A program made the position numbers and the translations under genes. 64,000 nucleotides of DNA from Scleropages formosus (Eukaryota; Chordata; Actinopteri; Osteoglossiformes; Osteoglossidae). Below the pieces are notes generated by a model that was given only the letters and a program-made list of their open reading frames with translations, searched no databases and was not told the DNA's origin. Positions 1-9,517 of this stretch are shown here, one piece after another. Position 1 is the stretch's first letter; every line of letters starts with the position of its first letter. The stretch spans positions 17,874,783 to 17,938,782 of the forward strand of contig NC_041817.1 in the NCBI RefSeq assembly GCF_900964775.1, written 5' to 3'.

Positions 1-643
1 CCCTACACGCCACAGACGCTCGTCTCACGGTGGGCGCCTTGGAAACACACACACGCGCGCGCGCACACACACTCGTCGACTCTTGTCCTGCCATGGGCTC
101 TTTGCGATCATTCCTTGCTTTTCTCCACATCCCTTGTTCAAGAGGCTCCGATGTTTTTCATTCGCAATCGGTGTCTCACCGATTTCCCGTGATGCCTCAG
201 TGCTGCCGACTGTACAGCTGGGAGCGGCGCCTCCAAAGAGGAAGTAGTTCTCCGCACGTTTGTGCCGCGGCACAAAAACAAGCGCCACAGTTCAATCAGC
301 GAGGTGCTGTGAACGGCGTACGACCTTGTTGTGAGCGCAGAAAAATGCAACTTCGCGGATCGTGCGCACATGGAGCGTTTATAACCTAGCGTGGTATAAT
401 AATAAACTAAAGGGTAGCGGCACGTGAGCTGCACAGACAGTGTAAATGAAGTTGACGAGAGTGAAAATCGGCGACGCCGGGTTCGCTGTGTGTAATACAT
501 GGCAAAATGTTAATGATATTAAGAGATATTGCAGAGCAGGTCGACTTAAACTGGGCAATAGTTTAACGTTAGGAAGAGACTGTAGGGTGCAGAAAGAAAG
601 GAGGAAAGCGCGCGGTGGTACTAGCGGGGGGGAAAAAAAGAAA

Positions 644-763
644 AAGCTTACAGCACCCGGTATTCCCAGGCGGTCTCCCATCCAAGTACTAACCGGGCCC
701 GACCCTGCTTAGCTTCCGAGATCGGACGAGATCGGGCGTATTCAGGGTGGTATGGCCGTAAGC
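644..763 (-). rRNA. 5S ribosomal RNA, copy A
   Basis: Read on the minus strand this is a 120-base 5S gene of canonical vertebrate sequence, starting GCTTACGGCCATACC and ending GGGTGCTGTAAGCTT. The internal RNA polymerase III control region is intact: A box around AGCTAAGCAGGG, C box around ACTTGGATGGGAGACCGCC. A run of T follows the 3' end on the minus strand and would act as terminator. The sequence agrees with the copies at 13,490-13,609 and 24,827-24,946, so it looks functional. Confidence 0.96.
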
Positions 764-2209
764 GATGGCAAGCGCTGCAGACATCCTATTCATACTTTTC
801 TCTTTCAGACAACAAGTCTAGATTATTTAATATGTTCTTTAAAATTATATATCTTTTCAATTATACAATAGACAACATACATTCACTTATACCCCGATCG
901 AAAAATGAGAGAAATGTGCACAACAGCTAATGATCTCCCTCTGGTTCTAGCATTATACACATAAAATTTCAAATGTACCATTTAATAACCTACCTAGCAT
1001 TAAAAGACATAAATGATAAACACTCACTCATTTTATGAAATAATAATTACAATAAACACAGCAGTGCAATGTTGTTAAACATCAACAGTCAAATAAAACA
1101 TTAAAGTTCAACAATGTATCATAAAAAAATCCCCCCGCCACCGCCGATTAAACTCCCAGGTGGGACTCAATCAGCAGGTGTCAATGACCCGAACTTCAGA
1201 GGGGACTTCTTAATCAGCACACCTGAATGATTGCCTCCATCTGGGGAGAGCAGCAGTTTTCTGTTTTGCTTTTGCGTCCCATGTGAAAGTGGACCCTCCT
1301 CCTTCTCCTCGTAGTGCTGTAGCCATCGTCTTTCCTACTCCGCTGTTCTTTATTTCCCTTGTCATCATCAAGAAGTGTGGTCCACTGTCCCAATGACCCT
1401 GAGAGCACAAGTCCCCTACAGCTGTGGACACTACAGAAGTACCAGGTACCAGTACCAGGTGAGAGAAACTCATCAGAGTTGCTTTCAAGAGTCTAAGGTA
1501 ACATCTGCGTACTTTACTAATGAGTTTATCACAATCTTTTACTGTTTTTCTTCAAACACTTTAAAGGGTAAAGGGTTTTCAAGTCTGAAGTTTTCATTTG
1601 TGCAGAGTTTATTTATAATTGTTTTTAACTTCCAATGGCTCTCACGTTCTTGGATTTGGAGAAACAAGTGTATAATCGGAGGAGTGAATATAATCTCTAT
1701 TATGTCTGCAATGAGAAGGATTTTGATAATGTATAATGCGGATGCGTTTTTGAATTTTGGGGTTGAATTTTCCAATTTAATGGTATATAATAAAGTTTGG
1801 TGTAAAAAAAATGGCATCAAGAGCACCATATGTCTTTTTCACTGGAAACAAATGGTGTTCTTGATGATCCAGTTTCTAGGAGTCACTGTCCCAGCTGTGG
1901 AAATCATCTCTGTTTTCCATTCTGAAGGTCTTTGTCTTCAGAAAGCCTGGTCTAACTGAGAAAAAAGAAAAGGGAAAAAGACAACTTTTTTGACCTGTGA
2001 GGATGGTAGTCAAGCCTTCAAAAACCCTACCCCTTAAGTTCAATTTTTAAATTTTCAGTAATAGAATAGTAATTTTAGACTTGTTTGGAGCTAAACAAAT
2101 GTTACGCTAGGATGGATTGTGCTCCCGGGAAAAGCTCTGATAAACTGTGACCATGTGCTAGAGAAGCAGTTACCATCATAACAATTTTTTTTTTTTTTTT
2201 TTTCTCTTT
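764..2209. other. 5S-U1 intergenic spacer, no supported gene
   Basis: AT-rich spacer, also present at 13,610-15,070 and, inverted and partial, at 23,752-24,826. Open frames on both strands (for example plus 1,375-1,959) recur in the direct duplicate only because the copies are nearly identical. In the inverted copy the plus-type frame is disrupted, which argues against coding. A poly-C run near 1,131 is much shorter here than in the duplicate. No RNA gene was recognised. Confidence 0.6.
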
Positions 2210-2430
2210 CATGGATCAGACCGGATCACCAGCCCATCAAAGGTGCCTGGTTCCACAACTCGACAGAAATAAATTCCTCTATTCATCATTTCTGATGATT
2301 AAAATCTTTATTCAATAATAAATTAATCTTTAACTGCCATGCCCATAATAAAATTTGAAAGAAAAATCGATAAAACCAGCTAATATAAGGACTGCATGAC
2401 AGAACTTTTAAAATACCTCCTAAAGCTTAA
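2210..2430 (-). repeat. Short repeat module M (minus orientation)
   Basis: One of at least eight copies of a module of about 200-230 bp in this locus. In its sense orientation it carries CTGCCATGCAGTCTTT, then an AT-rich loop, then GGCATGGCAG, an inverted repeat that can form a stem. AATAAAGATTTTAATTA and a segment ending near GTGTGGAACCAGACACC follow. Here it lies between the spacer and the U1 gene, preceded by a T run. Confidence 0.7.
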
Positions 2431-2657
2431 AACCACAAACAATTAAAAGAAGACTTACCCACTAACGTTCACCGTAAAAAAAACACAATGAAATCTCGGA
2501 TTAGCATCAGACAAACCAACCGAAACACACATAATATCAATACGCCAAGTCACATTTGAGTAAGAAATACGCTGAAACACCGTAGGAATTGTATTATAGC
2601 TCAGAAGAGACTCAGTGGCTAGCATTGTTGTTTGCTCTTGCTTTAAACCCAGAGAAT

Positions 2658-2821
2658 CAGGGGAGAGCGCGAACGCAGTCCCCCACTACCAGAAATTATG
2701 CAGTCGAGATTCCCACATTTGGGGAATTCGCAGGGGTCAGCACAGCCGGAGTGCAATGGCTGAGCCTCGCCCTGGGTGAACCACCTTCTTGATCATGGTA
2801 TCTCCCCTGCCAGGTAAGTAT
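2658..2821 (-). ncRNA. rnu1: U1 spliceosomal snRNA, copy A
   Basis: 164-base U1 gene on the minus strand, appearing identical to the other three copies. The 5' end ATACTTACCTG carries the sequence that pairs with 5' splice sites. The stem-loop I and II sequences (GATACCATGATCAAGAAGG, CATTGCACTCCGG), an Sm site (AATTTCTGG) and the 3' hairpin ending CTCTCCCCTG are all present. A 3' box (GTTTAAAGCAAGA) follows. The proximal sequence element at about -60 is kept. Upstream homology to copies B and D ends at a CA tract about 80 bases before the start, so the distal enhancer-like site is missing. Confidence 0.95.
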
Positions 2822-2863
2822 GAGTTGTACACGTTTCGCAGGCACACCTCCCTACACGCCACA

Positions 2864-2885
2864 GACGCTCGTCTCACGGTGGGCG
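2864..2885 (-). promoter_or_regulatory. U1 proximal sequence element (PSE), copy A
   Basis: On the minus strand, GCGCCCACCGTGAGACGAGC lies about 45-63 bases upstream of the U1 start. The position and the CACCGTGA core match the vertebrate U1 PSE bound by SNAPc. Same element as at 25,554-25,572. Confidence 0.6.
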
Positions 2886-3089
2886 CCTTGGAAACACACA
2901 CACTTTTCCACTGTTGACTGTCGTACGTGCGTCCAAACACTAGATGGCGCTGAGCATTAAAGTCGATCCCCCCCCCCCCGTGCCCTTAACGGATAGAATG
3001 GATTAGCAGAACACTAAAAGTGTCTGGTACCACACAGTCCAGCAGAACAGAGAAAATTTCTCCATTCATCACTTCCGTCATTTACCCAG

Positions 3090-3590
3090 TTTCTAAGGCC
3101 TTATGCGCCGACTGGAGCAAAGAGGATTAAAGAATATAAACCCCGGTGATCGCGTCCCAGACCAGGTGCAAATTCCAGACCGCACAACACCCAGGCACCC
3201 CGCACATCTGGTTGCGATGGACCAGGTCGACCATTACCTTGTTCAGGCCCTTGGTCAGGCACTTCGCGATGATCTTTGGGTCTCCAGGTGGCAAGATGGA
3301 CTTTATCATCTTTCTTGTAAAACAAGGAGAGCACCGCTGTCCTCATACTTTTAGTAAGCATGCCCCTGCCCAGAACCTCTTCGACAATGCACAAAAAAGT
3401 CAGCACCAAGATGTCCCAAAACGTGGAATAAAATTCCACAGGTGTACCGTTGAGGCCTGGAACCTTGTGCGGATTCATCTTACGAAGCACCTCCGACAGC
3501 GCGATCAAAATGACTGCTCTCTAAGCTGCAAAGAGCCTCCTCGGGGACTCCGTTACATTTCAAGTCCTTCACGTTGTTAAAAAAGAGTAG
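3090..3590 (-). pseudogene. Tx1-clade LINE reverse transcriptase fragment
   Basis: Minus-strand translation contains PVEFYSTFWDILVLTFL, closely matching PVEFYSTFWDVLGPVFL in the longer Tx1-type reverse transcriptase at 19,243 onward. LSLFYKKDDK and a CGVPGCCAVWNLHLVWDAI-like stretch in another frame follow. This is the N-terminal to middle part of the RT domain, broken by frameshifts and truncated, and so a dead copy. The same fragment is duplicated at 15,957-16,457. Confidence 0.8.
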
Positions 3591-3629
3591 AGATCCACTC
3601 CCGACAACATTGAGCCAGAAAGGCTCCCA

Positions 3630-4445
3630 TGGTTGCTGCTGACAAAAAGGGATCAAAATCGTGGACTGTTATGCTGCTCTCCCTGAGAAGTCGCCCACCC
3701 GGAAGAGCTCCCCTCAAGAAGAAGGACCATCAGGGACATCGGAGCCCCTCGCCAAGGGAGGCTGGAGGAGGATCGGTGGTGGATGTGGCGGCAGCGGCGA
3801 ACCCGAACATTGCGGCGGAGTCGACGAGGAAGGAGATGACAGCTGCAAGGGCGGTAGCGACGGCGGCCTCGCCTGCAGAAGACGCGGCCAGGCCCGAGAA
3901 GGGCCCTGCTGCCCGGGTGGATCTTCAGAGGAGGAGGAGCAGCCTGCTAGCAATGTGGCTCCTAGGATGAAGCACACTACTCGCTTCCGATGGCGAAACA
4001 CAGAGACAGCGGGGGACTTCCCGGATCGTGCTGGGTTCATCAGGGAAGTCATCTTCAGAAAGTTGGGCCTGGCCGGCGCACAAGTTGTTTGCATTCAAAG
4101 GAATGGACCCCAGCGGTTTGTCGACGTCACCGTTCTCGCTTGATGAAACCTACCAAAAAATGGTTGAAATCTGTAAGAAGGAGAAGGACGGGGGGTTGAA
4201 GCAATACAAGACTGAGTATCTTTGGTGGATGGATAGAAGGATAATCGCTGTCTACGTCTTCAACCCCTTTGTCCCCGCCGAGGCCGTCCGTGCTTTTCTT
4301 CAGCGCCACGTCGACCTCCTACCTGGCCACAGGGATATCCGCGATGAGTTTGGCATATGGAACAGGTGCAGGCAGTTTCAGGTGCGCCTGCGCCCCGACC
4401 CCCTGGCCCCCGACGGGCTCCATCGTCCTCCGGCATTTTTTAATA
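3630..4445 (+). pseudogene. Tx1-clade LINE ORF1 (Gag-like), N-terminal part
   Basis: Two overlapping frames carry a Gag-like protein. The first has a low-complexity Gly/Glu/Ala-rich head, then a domain with FIREVIFRKLGLAGAQVVC and RFVDVTV. The second continues with YQKMVEIC and VYVFNPFVPAEAVRAFLQRH. The pattern 'F.DVT...HVFNPF....A...FL.RH.D' recurs in the ORF1 copy at 17,385-17,740. A frameshift lies near 4,140. The reading is cut at about 4,445 by an inserted LINE tail and resumes with zinc knuckles at about 5,290. ORF1 proteins of this clade bind element RNA. Confidence 0.7.
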
Positions 4446-4633
4446 TACAAAATGAATGAATGAATGAATGAATGAATGAGCTTTTATTGCCAAGTATGTT
4501 TACACATACAAGGAATTCGTCTTGGTGACAGGAACTTCCACAGCACAGACAGAAAAACAGTGACAAGACACAGACAATAAAAGTAGAGTGGGCTAATAAA
4601 AAATAAAAAAAAAAAAAATATATAGAATATAAA

Positions 4634-4688
<55 letters not shown>
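4634..4688. repeat. (TA)n microsatellite
   Basis: About 25 TA units, preceded by GTGTGTG, directly adjoining the 3' end of the minus-strand SINE. It probably grew from the SINE's simple-repeat tail. Confidence 0.9.
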
Positions 4689-4689
<1 letters not shown>

Positions 4690-4690
<1 letters not shown>

Positions 4691-4866
4691 CAGGGTCGCG
4701 GGGAACCGGAGCCTACCCGGCAACACAGGGCGTAAGACCAGAGGGGGAGGGGACACACCCAGGACAGGACGCCAGTCCGCCGCAAGGCACCCCAAGCAGG
4801 ACTCGAGCCCCAGACCCACCAGAGAGCAAGATCCAGTCCAACCCACTGCGCCACCGCGCCCCCCTA
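4690..4866 (-). mobile_element. tRNA-derived SINE, copy 1
   Basis: On the minus strand it starts GGGGCGCGGTGGCGCAGTGG (A-box-like TGGCGCAGTGG). A B-box-like GGGCTCGAGTCC and a body with CTTGCGGCGGACTGGCGTCC follow, and it ends CCCCGCGACCC. The head is a tRNA-like RNA polymerase III promoter. It lies inside the LINE tail and is therefore younger than it. Confidence 0.85.
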
Positions 4867-5289
4867 TGTTATATACAATGCAAGGCAAAGTAAATAAGAG
4901 ATATGATGTGAAAAATAAATACAAATAGCGTTGCTTATTGCACCGGTTTACTCCCTAGGGGGCATTTAGCTGTTCATGAGGTAGATGGCCTGAGGAAAGA
5001 AACTTTTCCTGTGCCTGGCTGTCCTGGTGTTCAGTGCGAAGGGTCTAGGATGACTTTGCCAGCCCTTTTTCTCACTCTGGACGAGTACAATTCTTGGAGA
5101 GTGGTGGGGTGTGCCGATGATTCCTCCAGCCGTCCGGACTATCCGCTGTAATCTTCTGAGGTCTGATTTTGTAGCTGAGCAGAACCAGACGGTTATAGAG
5201 GTGCAGTGGACAGACTGGATGACTGCAGAGTAGAATTGCATCCGCAGCCTCTGTGGCAGATTGAACTTCCTCAGCTGGCGAAGTAAGTA

Positions 5290-5500
5290 AACAGTAAGGC
5301 TTATCTCTTATACCCTCAGCAGCCAGCCCTCTGCAGGCTCTGCCAGGGTCGGGGGCATACAGTAGAAGCATGTAAGAACATGAAATGCAGGAACTGCTTG
5401 GAGACCGGACATTTCGCCAGGGACTGCAAGGGCCTCCACCGCTGCAATATTTGCAGCAGTGAAGACCATCTGGCCCGTCTCAGTCCGCAGTACAGACCCT
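5290..5500 (+). pseudogene. Tx1-clade ORF1 zinc-knuckle segment
   Basis: Translates to CRLCQGRGHTVEAC, then CRNCLETGHFARDC, then CNICSSEDHLARL: two intact CCHC knuckles and a third partial one. This pattern is typical of Gag-like ORF1 of Tx1/L1-group LINEs and is expected to bind nucleic acid. It continues the ORF1 interrupted at 4,445. Beyond about 5,500 the sequence becomes a 3'-UTR-like stretch shared with the minus-strand element at 21,755-22,190. Confidence 0.75.
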
Positions 5501-6204
5501 CGTATGCAGATTGTTGTTTGGAAAAACAGTTTGAATAATTGATTTTAATTTGTAGAATTTTGAAGCATTTTAGATTTACGAATGATGATGATTTATGTAT
5601 GAATGTTTAATGTTTAAAGGGGGTGCGGTGGCGCAGTGGGTTGGACCGGGTCCTGCTCTCCAGTGGGTCTGAGGTTTGAGTCCCGCTTGGGGTGCCTTGC
5701 GACGGACTGGCATCCCATCCTGGGTGTATCCCCCTCCCCCCCGGCTCTACGCCCCGTGCTGCCGGGTAGGCTCCGGTTCCCCGCGACCCCGTATGGGACA
5801 AGCGGTTCTGAAAGTGTGAGTGTGAGTGAGATGTTTTTAATGACGGCGCAAAATCAGAATGTACAAGTTTTTACATGGGTGCTTGGGTACTTTTCTTGTG
5901 GGTGTAACGCACATGTGTTTTAAACCTTGTATTTAAACCACATTTTTGGTGTAGGGCTTTAAAGTCCCAGGTTCTTTTTGCCATAGTGGGTATCTATATT
6001 TGTTGTTAAATTCTGATGTTTATTACTCTTTGTATTAGTAAAATAAGATGTCTGGAGAAGTGAGTAAGCTCTGTCATGTTTATGTTGAGAGATGTTTTTA
6101 TAATGAAATGTGAGGATGTTATTTTGTGTTTGTGATTCGTGATGTGGAATATTGTAAGGTTTTATTTTTGTTCTTATGGTATCGAATAAAGTGTGAAAAA
6201 AAAA
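5500..6204 (+). mobile_element. 3'-UTR of a non-autonomous Tx1-derived element
   Basis: Non-coding stretch ending in ATGGTATCGAATAAAGTGTG and a run of A. It matches the minus-strand stretch 22,190-21,755 closely, apart from the SINE inserted at 5,619-5,830. The A run followed at once by ORF1 C-terminal sequence (6,205 onward) marks it as a separate copy that landed inside an ORF1. Confidence 0.6.
5619..5830 (+). mobile_element. tRNA-derived SINE, copy 2
   Basis: Same family as 4,690-4,866, here on the plus strand. It runs from GGGGGTGCGGTGGCGCAGTG through the B-box-like GGTTTGAGTCC to GGGACAAGCGGTTCTG and a short GTGAGT-type tail. Nearly full length and little decayed. Confidence 0.9.
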
Positions 6205-6663
6205 TCTGTGGAGGAGGGTCTTCAGGCATTAACGTTGGTGGATAATAAAATCGAAGTGATGGAGATGGCGGTAGAAATGGCGGCGGGGGCCAGAGAAGCC
6301 CTTAACGAAGCCAGTGATCTCCTGAGAGCAAGCCCTGCCCGTACCCTGACGGAGATTCTGAAGCGGAAAAAAGAAGATTCAACACCAAAGAAAAAGAAGA
6401 AGAAAAAGTCTAGAAGGGAGGCTGCGGCACCAGATGGGGGCCTCTTGCTGGCCGGGCCCCCTTCGGAAGAAGGCCGAGAGCTTTCCACCTCCCCGGAAGA
6501 GATGGATGCCGTGTGGGCCCCGCGTAGCTCCCCGTCGACGTTGCCGAGCCGGTGGTCGTTGTACGAGGGAGGATGGGCGATGCCAAACTCGGAGGCGTAT
6601 CTGCCAGACGGGGACTCTAGTGGGGCGGCGGTGTCCTCTGACGAGGAGGTCTTAATGGATTGA
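6205..6663 (+). pseudogene. Tx1-clade LINE ORF1 C-terminal part
   Basis: Open frame with an acidic and lysine-rich region (PKKKKKKKSRR) and an acidic end (SSDEEVLMD), stopping at 6,661-6,663. It lies 72 bases before the ORF2 start at 6,736. That is the usual layout of a two-ORF LINE, so it reads as the tail of ORF1. There is no separate domain evidence for this part. Confidence 0.55.
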
Positions 6664-6735
6664 GAAAGGGCCGGTTTTTAATCTTATTTTAGTGTTATTT
6701 TATTGTTTTATTTGGCTTTTTAACATCGTACCCCA

Positions 6736-7440
6736 ATGGCTGATTATAAAATTTTAACTCTTAACATCAGGGGGCTAGAAAATAAAGTAAAAAGAATTGC
6801 TTCGTTTAACCAGTTTGAGTCCTATGGGTTCAACCTGTGTTTTTTGCAGGAAGTCCACCTCCGGGACCAGCGGGACGTGACTCTCTTCTCTCAAGAATGG
6901 AGGAAGGGTGAGTCCTACTGGAGCGTAGGTGGCGTCCACTCTACAGGTGTGGGGATACATTTTGGGGACCGCGCCTTTGACAAGGTAAGGCCTCTCCTTG
7001 TTCATGCCGGCCGAGTGTTGGGGGCGGACGTCACGTGGAGAAGTTTGCACATATGTGTCCTGTGCGTCTACACTCTGGTGGAGTTCAAGTCCCACATCGC
7101 TCTGTTTGACGAGTTGGTCCCTCGTTGTGTGACTGATAGACATCTAATCATGAGAGGAGACTTCAACATTTTTCTTGAGCCAAAGGGGCTTGACCACCAT
7201 CTGCAAGATGTGAACTGGCATTGTTTACACAGTAAGTTGCCGGTCAAAGTAGTCCTGTATAGGCACAAATTGACCAGCCACCCACTCTGCCCGCGACTCC
7301 AGTGCGGCAAGAGTGAAACTCTTGCACGTGCTTTTTGGGACTGCGGACAGGTGCGGGAGGTCTGGCGTTTGGTGACTCGGCTGTGCAGGAAGATCAATTT
7401 GCAGATGGTTTTGACGTACGACAAAGTCTTGAGGGGATGA
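6736..7440 (+). pseudogene. Tx1-clade LINE ORF2, internally deleted
   Basis: The first ~150 codons are an APE-type endonuclease: LTLNIRG, FLQEVH (catalytic Glu), VLCVYT and RGDFN are visible. Near codon 150 (PKG, about 7,182) the frame jumps directly to the C-terminal region. This has LQDVNWHCLHSKLP and a zinc-binding tail with CPRLQCG...FWDCG, matching the tail of the RT copy at about 20,755-20,940. All of the reverse transcriptase is absent. The product could cut DNA at most and could not retrotranspose alone. The frame is otherwise open. Confidence 0.85.
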
Positions 7441-7690
7441 AACCCTGGGGCTCAGAAGGCAGCAGCCGCCCCGATGTGGCTGGTGATTAGCGTGGCGAAG
7501 CAAATGCTCTGGAACGCAAGAACCCAGCTGGTCCAGACGGGTAGACTTGGGCGTCCAGGGTGCGTATCATAAAATCCAGGCCGACCTAACGATTAGGATG
7601 GAGAAAGATGTCACTCAGTGGGGTTACTTAGAAGCCAAAGAGAGGTGGAAGGGCCTCTTTTGGCTGTGACCCCACAGGTTTGTGGCAGAT
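7441..7690 (+). mobile_element. Tx1-element 3' region
   Basis: Sequence following the ORF2 stop is still alignable in translation to the end of the other copy (cf. 21,050-21,230, with WNARxxLV and EAKxRWKGL), so the true ORF2 end is broken. Beyond about 7,690 a different element starts, at GGGGTAAGTAACAC. Confidence 0.5.
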
Positions 7691-8222
7691 CCTCCATCCT
7701 GGGGTAAGTAACACACGTCCTTTCGCACTCACAAAACACCGTAAGTCGTATTTTTGGTGAACGTAAGCGTTGTGTTTTGTGGTGTGTTATGTGTTTTATG
7801 TTAGGTGTAGGGTTTCTAATCTTTTATGGCACATTTTATTTAAGTTGCACACTTTTAAACATTTATAGCACTTATTGCAATTTTAAAGTAGTCACTTGTA
7901 AATGACTACATGTGTGGTGTGTTGGTATTATTTATTTATTTATTATGTTTAGTTTAGTGTAGTGTAGATTGTTTTGTTGTGTGGGTGAATGCTGTGTTCT
8001 AATTCTATATGTATTTTATCATTCACCTATCCCACTAAAACATCAATAGGAGAGAGGTGTTGTGAAAATGGAAAACACCCAAAAACGGTAGGTAAGGTGT
8101 ATGGTAACATCCTGGGAACAGGTCAGGGGACCGCCCCGCCCTCTTGAGCGGTGAATGTTACCGGGTAAGTTTCCTTTTAATTATTTACGATGTTTGGTTT
8201 TAAGGCTTGGGGTATGTTTTTA
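7690..8222 (+). mobile_element. Non-autonomous element: AT-rich 5' part and U1-like hairpin
   Basis: AT-rich leader followed by a hairpin segment, the same order as on the minus strand at 23,480-22,960 and at 32,630-32,270. It carries no open frame of note. In the minus-strand copy at 22 kb the same leader precedes a zinc-knuckle ORF1, so this looks like the 5' UTR of that Tx1-derived family. Confidence 0.55.
8103..8172 (-). other. U1-like hairpin segment, copy 1
   Basis: The minus strand reads ACTTACCCGGTAACATTCAC and continues through TCAAGAGGGCG and TTCCCAGGATGTTACC. GGTAACAT and ATGTTACC can pair. The order ACTTACC(T)G / TCAAGA / GGTGGTC / CCCAGGG recalls the first ~55 nt of U1. The same segment recurs at 22,984-23,048 and 32,290-32,353. 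Alternatively it is chance similarity around a splice-donor consensus on the other strand. Confidence 0.4.
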
Positions 8223-8373
8223 GTGCTTTAAAATTTCTGCCATGCAGTCTTTGATATTAGCTGGTCTTGTTGATTTTATTGTTTTACTTTAAATTTTATT
8301 ATTGGCATGGCAGTTTTCAGGATTGATTTATTGAATAAAGATTTTAATTACGCGAATCGATGAATGGAGAAAG
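8223..8373 (+). repeat. Repeat module M, interrupted by the copia element
   Basis: CTGCCATGCAGTCTTT to GGCATGGCAG, then AATAAAGATTTTAATTA and GATGAATGGAGAAA. The module continues at 12,376 (ATTCCTGTCGAGTTAGACAG) after the LTR element, which shows that the LTR element inserted into a pre-existing module. Confidence 0.75.
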
Positions 8374-8378
8374 GTATT

Positions 8379-8590
8379 TGTTGGAGATTCTATTCAGTGT
8401 GCTCTCATGTTGGTGAAGTATCGATCACATGACCTTTGTTGTGCGTGATGTGTTCTGATGAAGCACGTATGTAAATAAATGTTCTCCCCTTCCGGTTTAA
8501 GCAAACCGATGGTGTGAACGTGTACTTTGTTACCTCCGTTAAGTATAATCTATTTACCACTTCTCAAACGCAGAGATGGCTGCGCCAACA
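8379..8590 (+). repeat. 5' LTR of copia element
   Basis: 212-bp repeat beginning TGTTGG and ending CCAACA, matching 12,164-12,375 at all but one base. AATAAA occurs within it (8,475-8,480). Short LTRs of this size are usual for vertebrate copia-type elements. Confidence 0.95.
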
Positions 8591-9517
8591 GGTTATGGGC
8601 CCAGAAGAGAAGTAGGTAATAGACTGAGTAGACTGTGTTTCGACGGAGACGAAAAGAATTACGAACTTTGGGAGACAAAGTTTTTGGGGCACCTGCGTTT
8701 GCTGGGACTGAAAGAGACCATATTGAAAGTCCCCACACCGAGCGATAGAGACAGCGCGGACGAAGATGAGATTGACGACACTGATAAAAATGAAGAAGCC
8801 TACGCGGAATTGATCCAGTTTTTGGATGATAGAAGTCTTTCCCTTATAATGAGAGAAGCCGCAGATGACGGAAGAAAGGCGCTGCAAATACTGAGGGGCT
8901 ACTATGCAGGAAAAGGGAAGCCGCGAATTATTAACCTGTACACAGAATTAACATCCCTTCAGCAAACTGCAAAGGAAAGTATTACGGATTACATTATTCG
9001 GGCAGAAACAGCCATTACCGCTCTGAGGAATGCTGAGGAGACGCTCAGTGACGGACTGTTGATTGCAATGATTCTTAAAGGTTTGCCAGAATCGTTTAAA
9101 CCATTCGCAGTTCATGTAACACAGAGTGATGAAACTATGACTTTTGCAGAATTTAAGACAAAGCTTAGAAGTTTTGAAAACACTGAAAAGTATGCTAGGT
9201 CAAATGACGACAACGTTATGAAAGCGAGTGGTGCAGCTCCTGTGAGAAGAGGAGAGAGAGAGAAAAACGCAGACCCTGATAATATTACATGTTATAATTG
9301 CGGTCAAAAAGGACATAAAGCCTGGAGATGTCCAAATGAACGTCGTAAAAGTCAAAAACAGTGGTGTAGCTATTGCAAAAGCTCAACACACAAAGACGCA
9401 TCTTGCAGACGCAAAAGAAGGGACGACGCAAAAGAAGGGACGACGCAAAACAAGCGACGCATGAAGAGGACGCAGATAAACATGCATTTGTCTTCAAAAC
9501 GTGTGATTACCAGCTAG
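8576..9517 (+). mobile_element. copia element Gag-like region
   Basis: Gag-like protein of about 310 residues. It has an alpha-helical capsid-type domain of the copia family (FDGDEKNYELWETKFLGHL near the start) and a CCHC knuckle, CYNCGQKGHKAWRC, near residue 240. Further Cys/His-rich and basic sequence follows. It overlaps the start of the pol region, and the family commonly expresses Gag and Pol from one transcript. Treated as a fossil element gene. Confidence 0.85.
8591..8604 (+). other. Primer-binding site of copia element
   Basis: GGTTATGGGCCCAG directly follows the 5' LTR. It is complementary to the anticodon stem-loop of initiator tRNA-Met (CTGGGCCCATAACC). Priming from a half-tRNA of initiator Met is known for copia-group elements. 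Confidence 0.7.

Larger units (their letters stand above)
1..3657. repeat. Direct duplication, left copy (5S-U1-Tx1 block)
   Basis: This block matches 12,849-16,524 almost base for base, with a few short indels, mainly in poly-C, poly-T and CA tracts. It holds one 5S gene, one U1 gene, a spacer module and the end of a Tx1-like LINE. Homology stops abruptly near 3,657, where the two copies run into unrelated sequence. Base 1 aligns about 29 bases upstream of the start of the U1 gene at 12,656-12,819. The left copy is therefore cut by the window edge, and a further U1 gene should lie just outside. The near identity suggests either a recent duplication or ongoing gene conversion. Confidence 0.9.
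4446..5289 (-). mobile_element. Rex/L2-like LINE 3' end inserted in Tx1 ORF1
   Basis: Minus-strand translation ends LNTRTARHRKSFFPQAIYLMNS, preceded by IQSVHCTSITVWFCSATKSDLRRLQRIVRTA. This is the typical C-terminus of fish CR1/L2/Rex-group LINE ORF2 proteins. A 3' UTR and a tail of (CATT)n repeats follow (plus-strand aatg repeats at about 4,450-4,480), as these elements usually have. Only the 3' end is present, so it was 5'-truncated on insertion. It is itself interrupted by a (TA)n tract and a SINE at 4,634-4,866. Exact clade not resolved. Confidence 0.75.

Noticed and set aside
1210-1488. Minus-strand spacer frame conserved in three blocks (also 14,073-14,351 and 24,104-24,382).
   Set aside because: The copies are nearly identical DNA, so an intact frame is no evidence of selection. 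No start context, domain or splice pattern supports a gene.
1375-1959. Long plus-strand open frame in the 5S-U1 spacer, repeated at 14,238-14,822.
   Set aside because: The repeat is explained by the block duplication. In the inverted copy the frame is shifted and cut, codon use is AT-driven, and no domain is recognised.
4378-4924. Frames with long Tyr-Ile repeats.
   Set aside because: These are translations of the (TA)n microsatellite and SINE.
6222-6488. Minus-strand frame with a poly-Phe run.
   Set aside because: Antisense shadow of the lysine-rich ORF1 segment.
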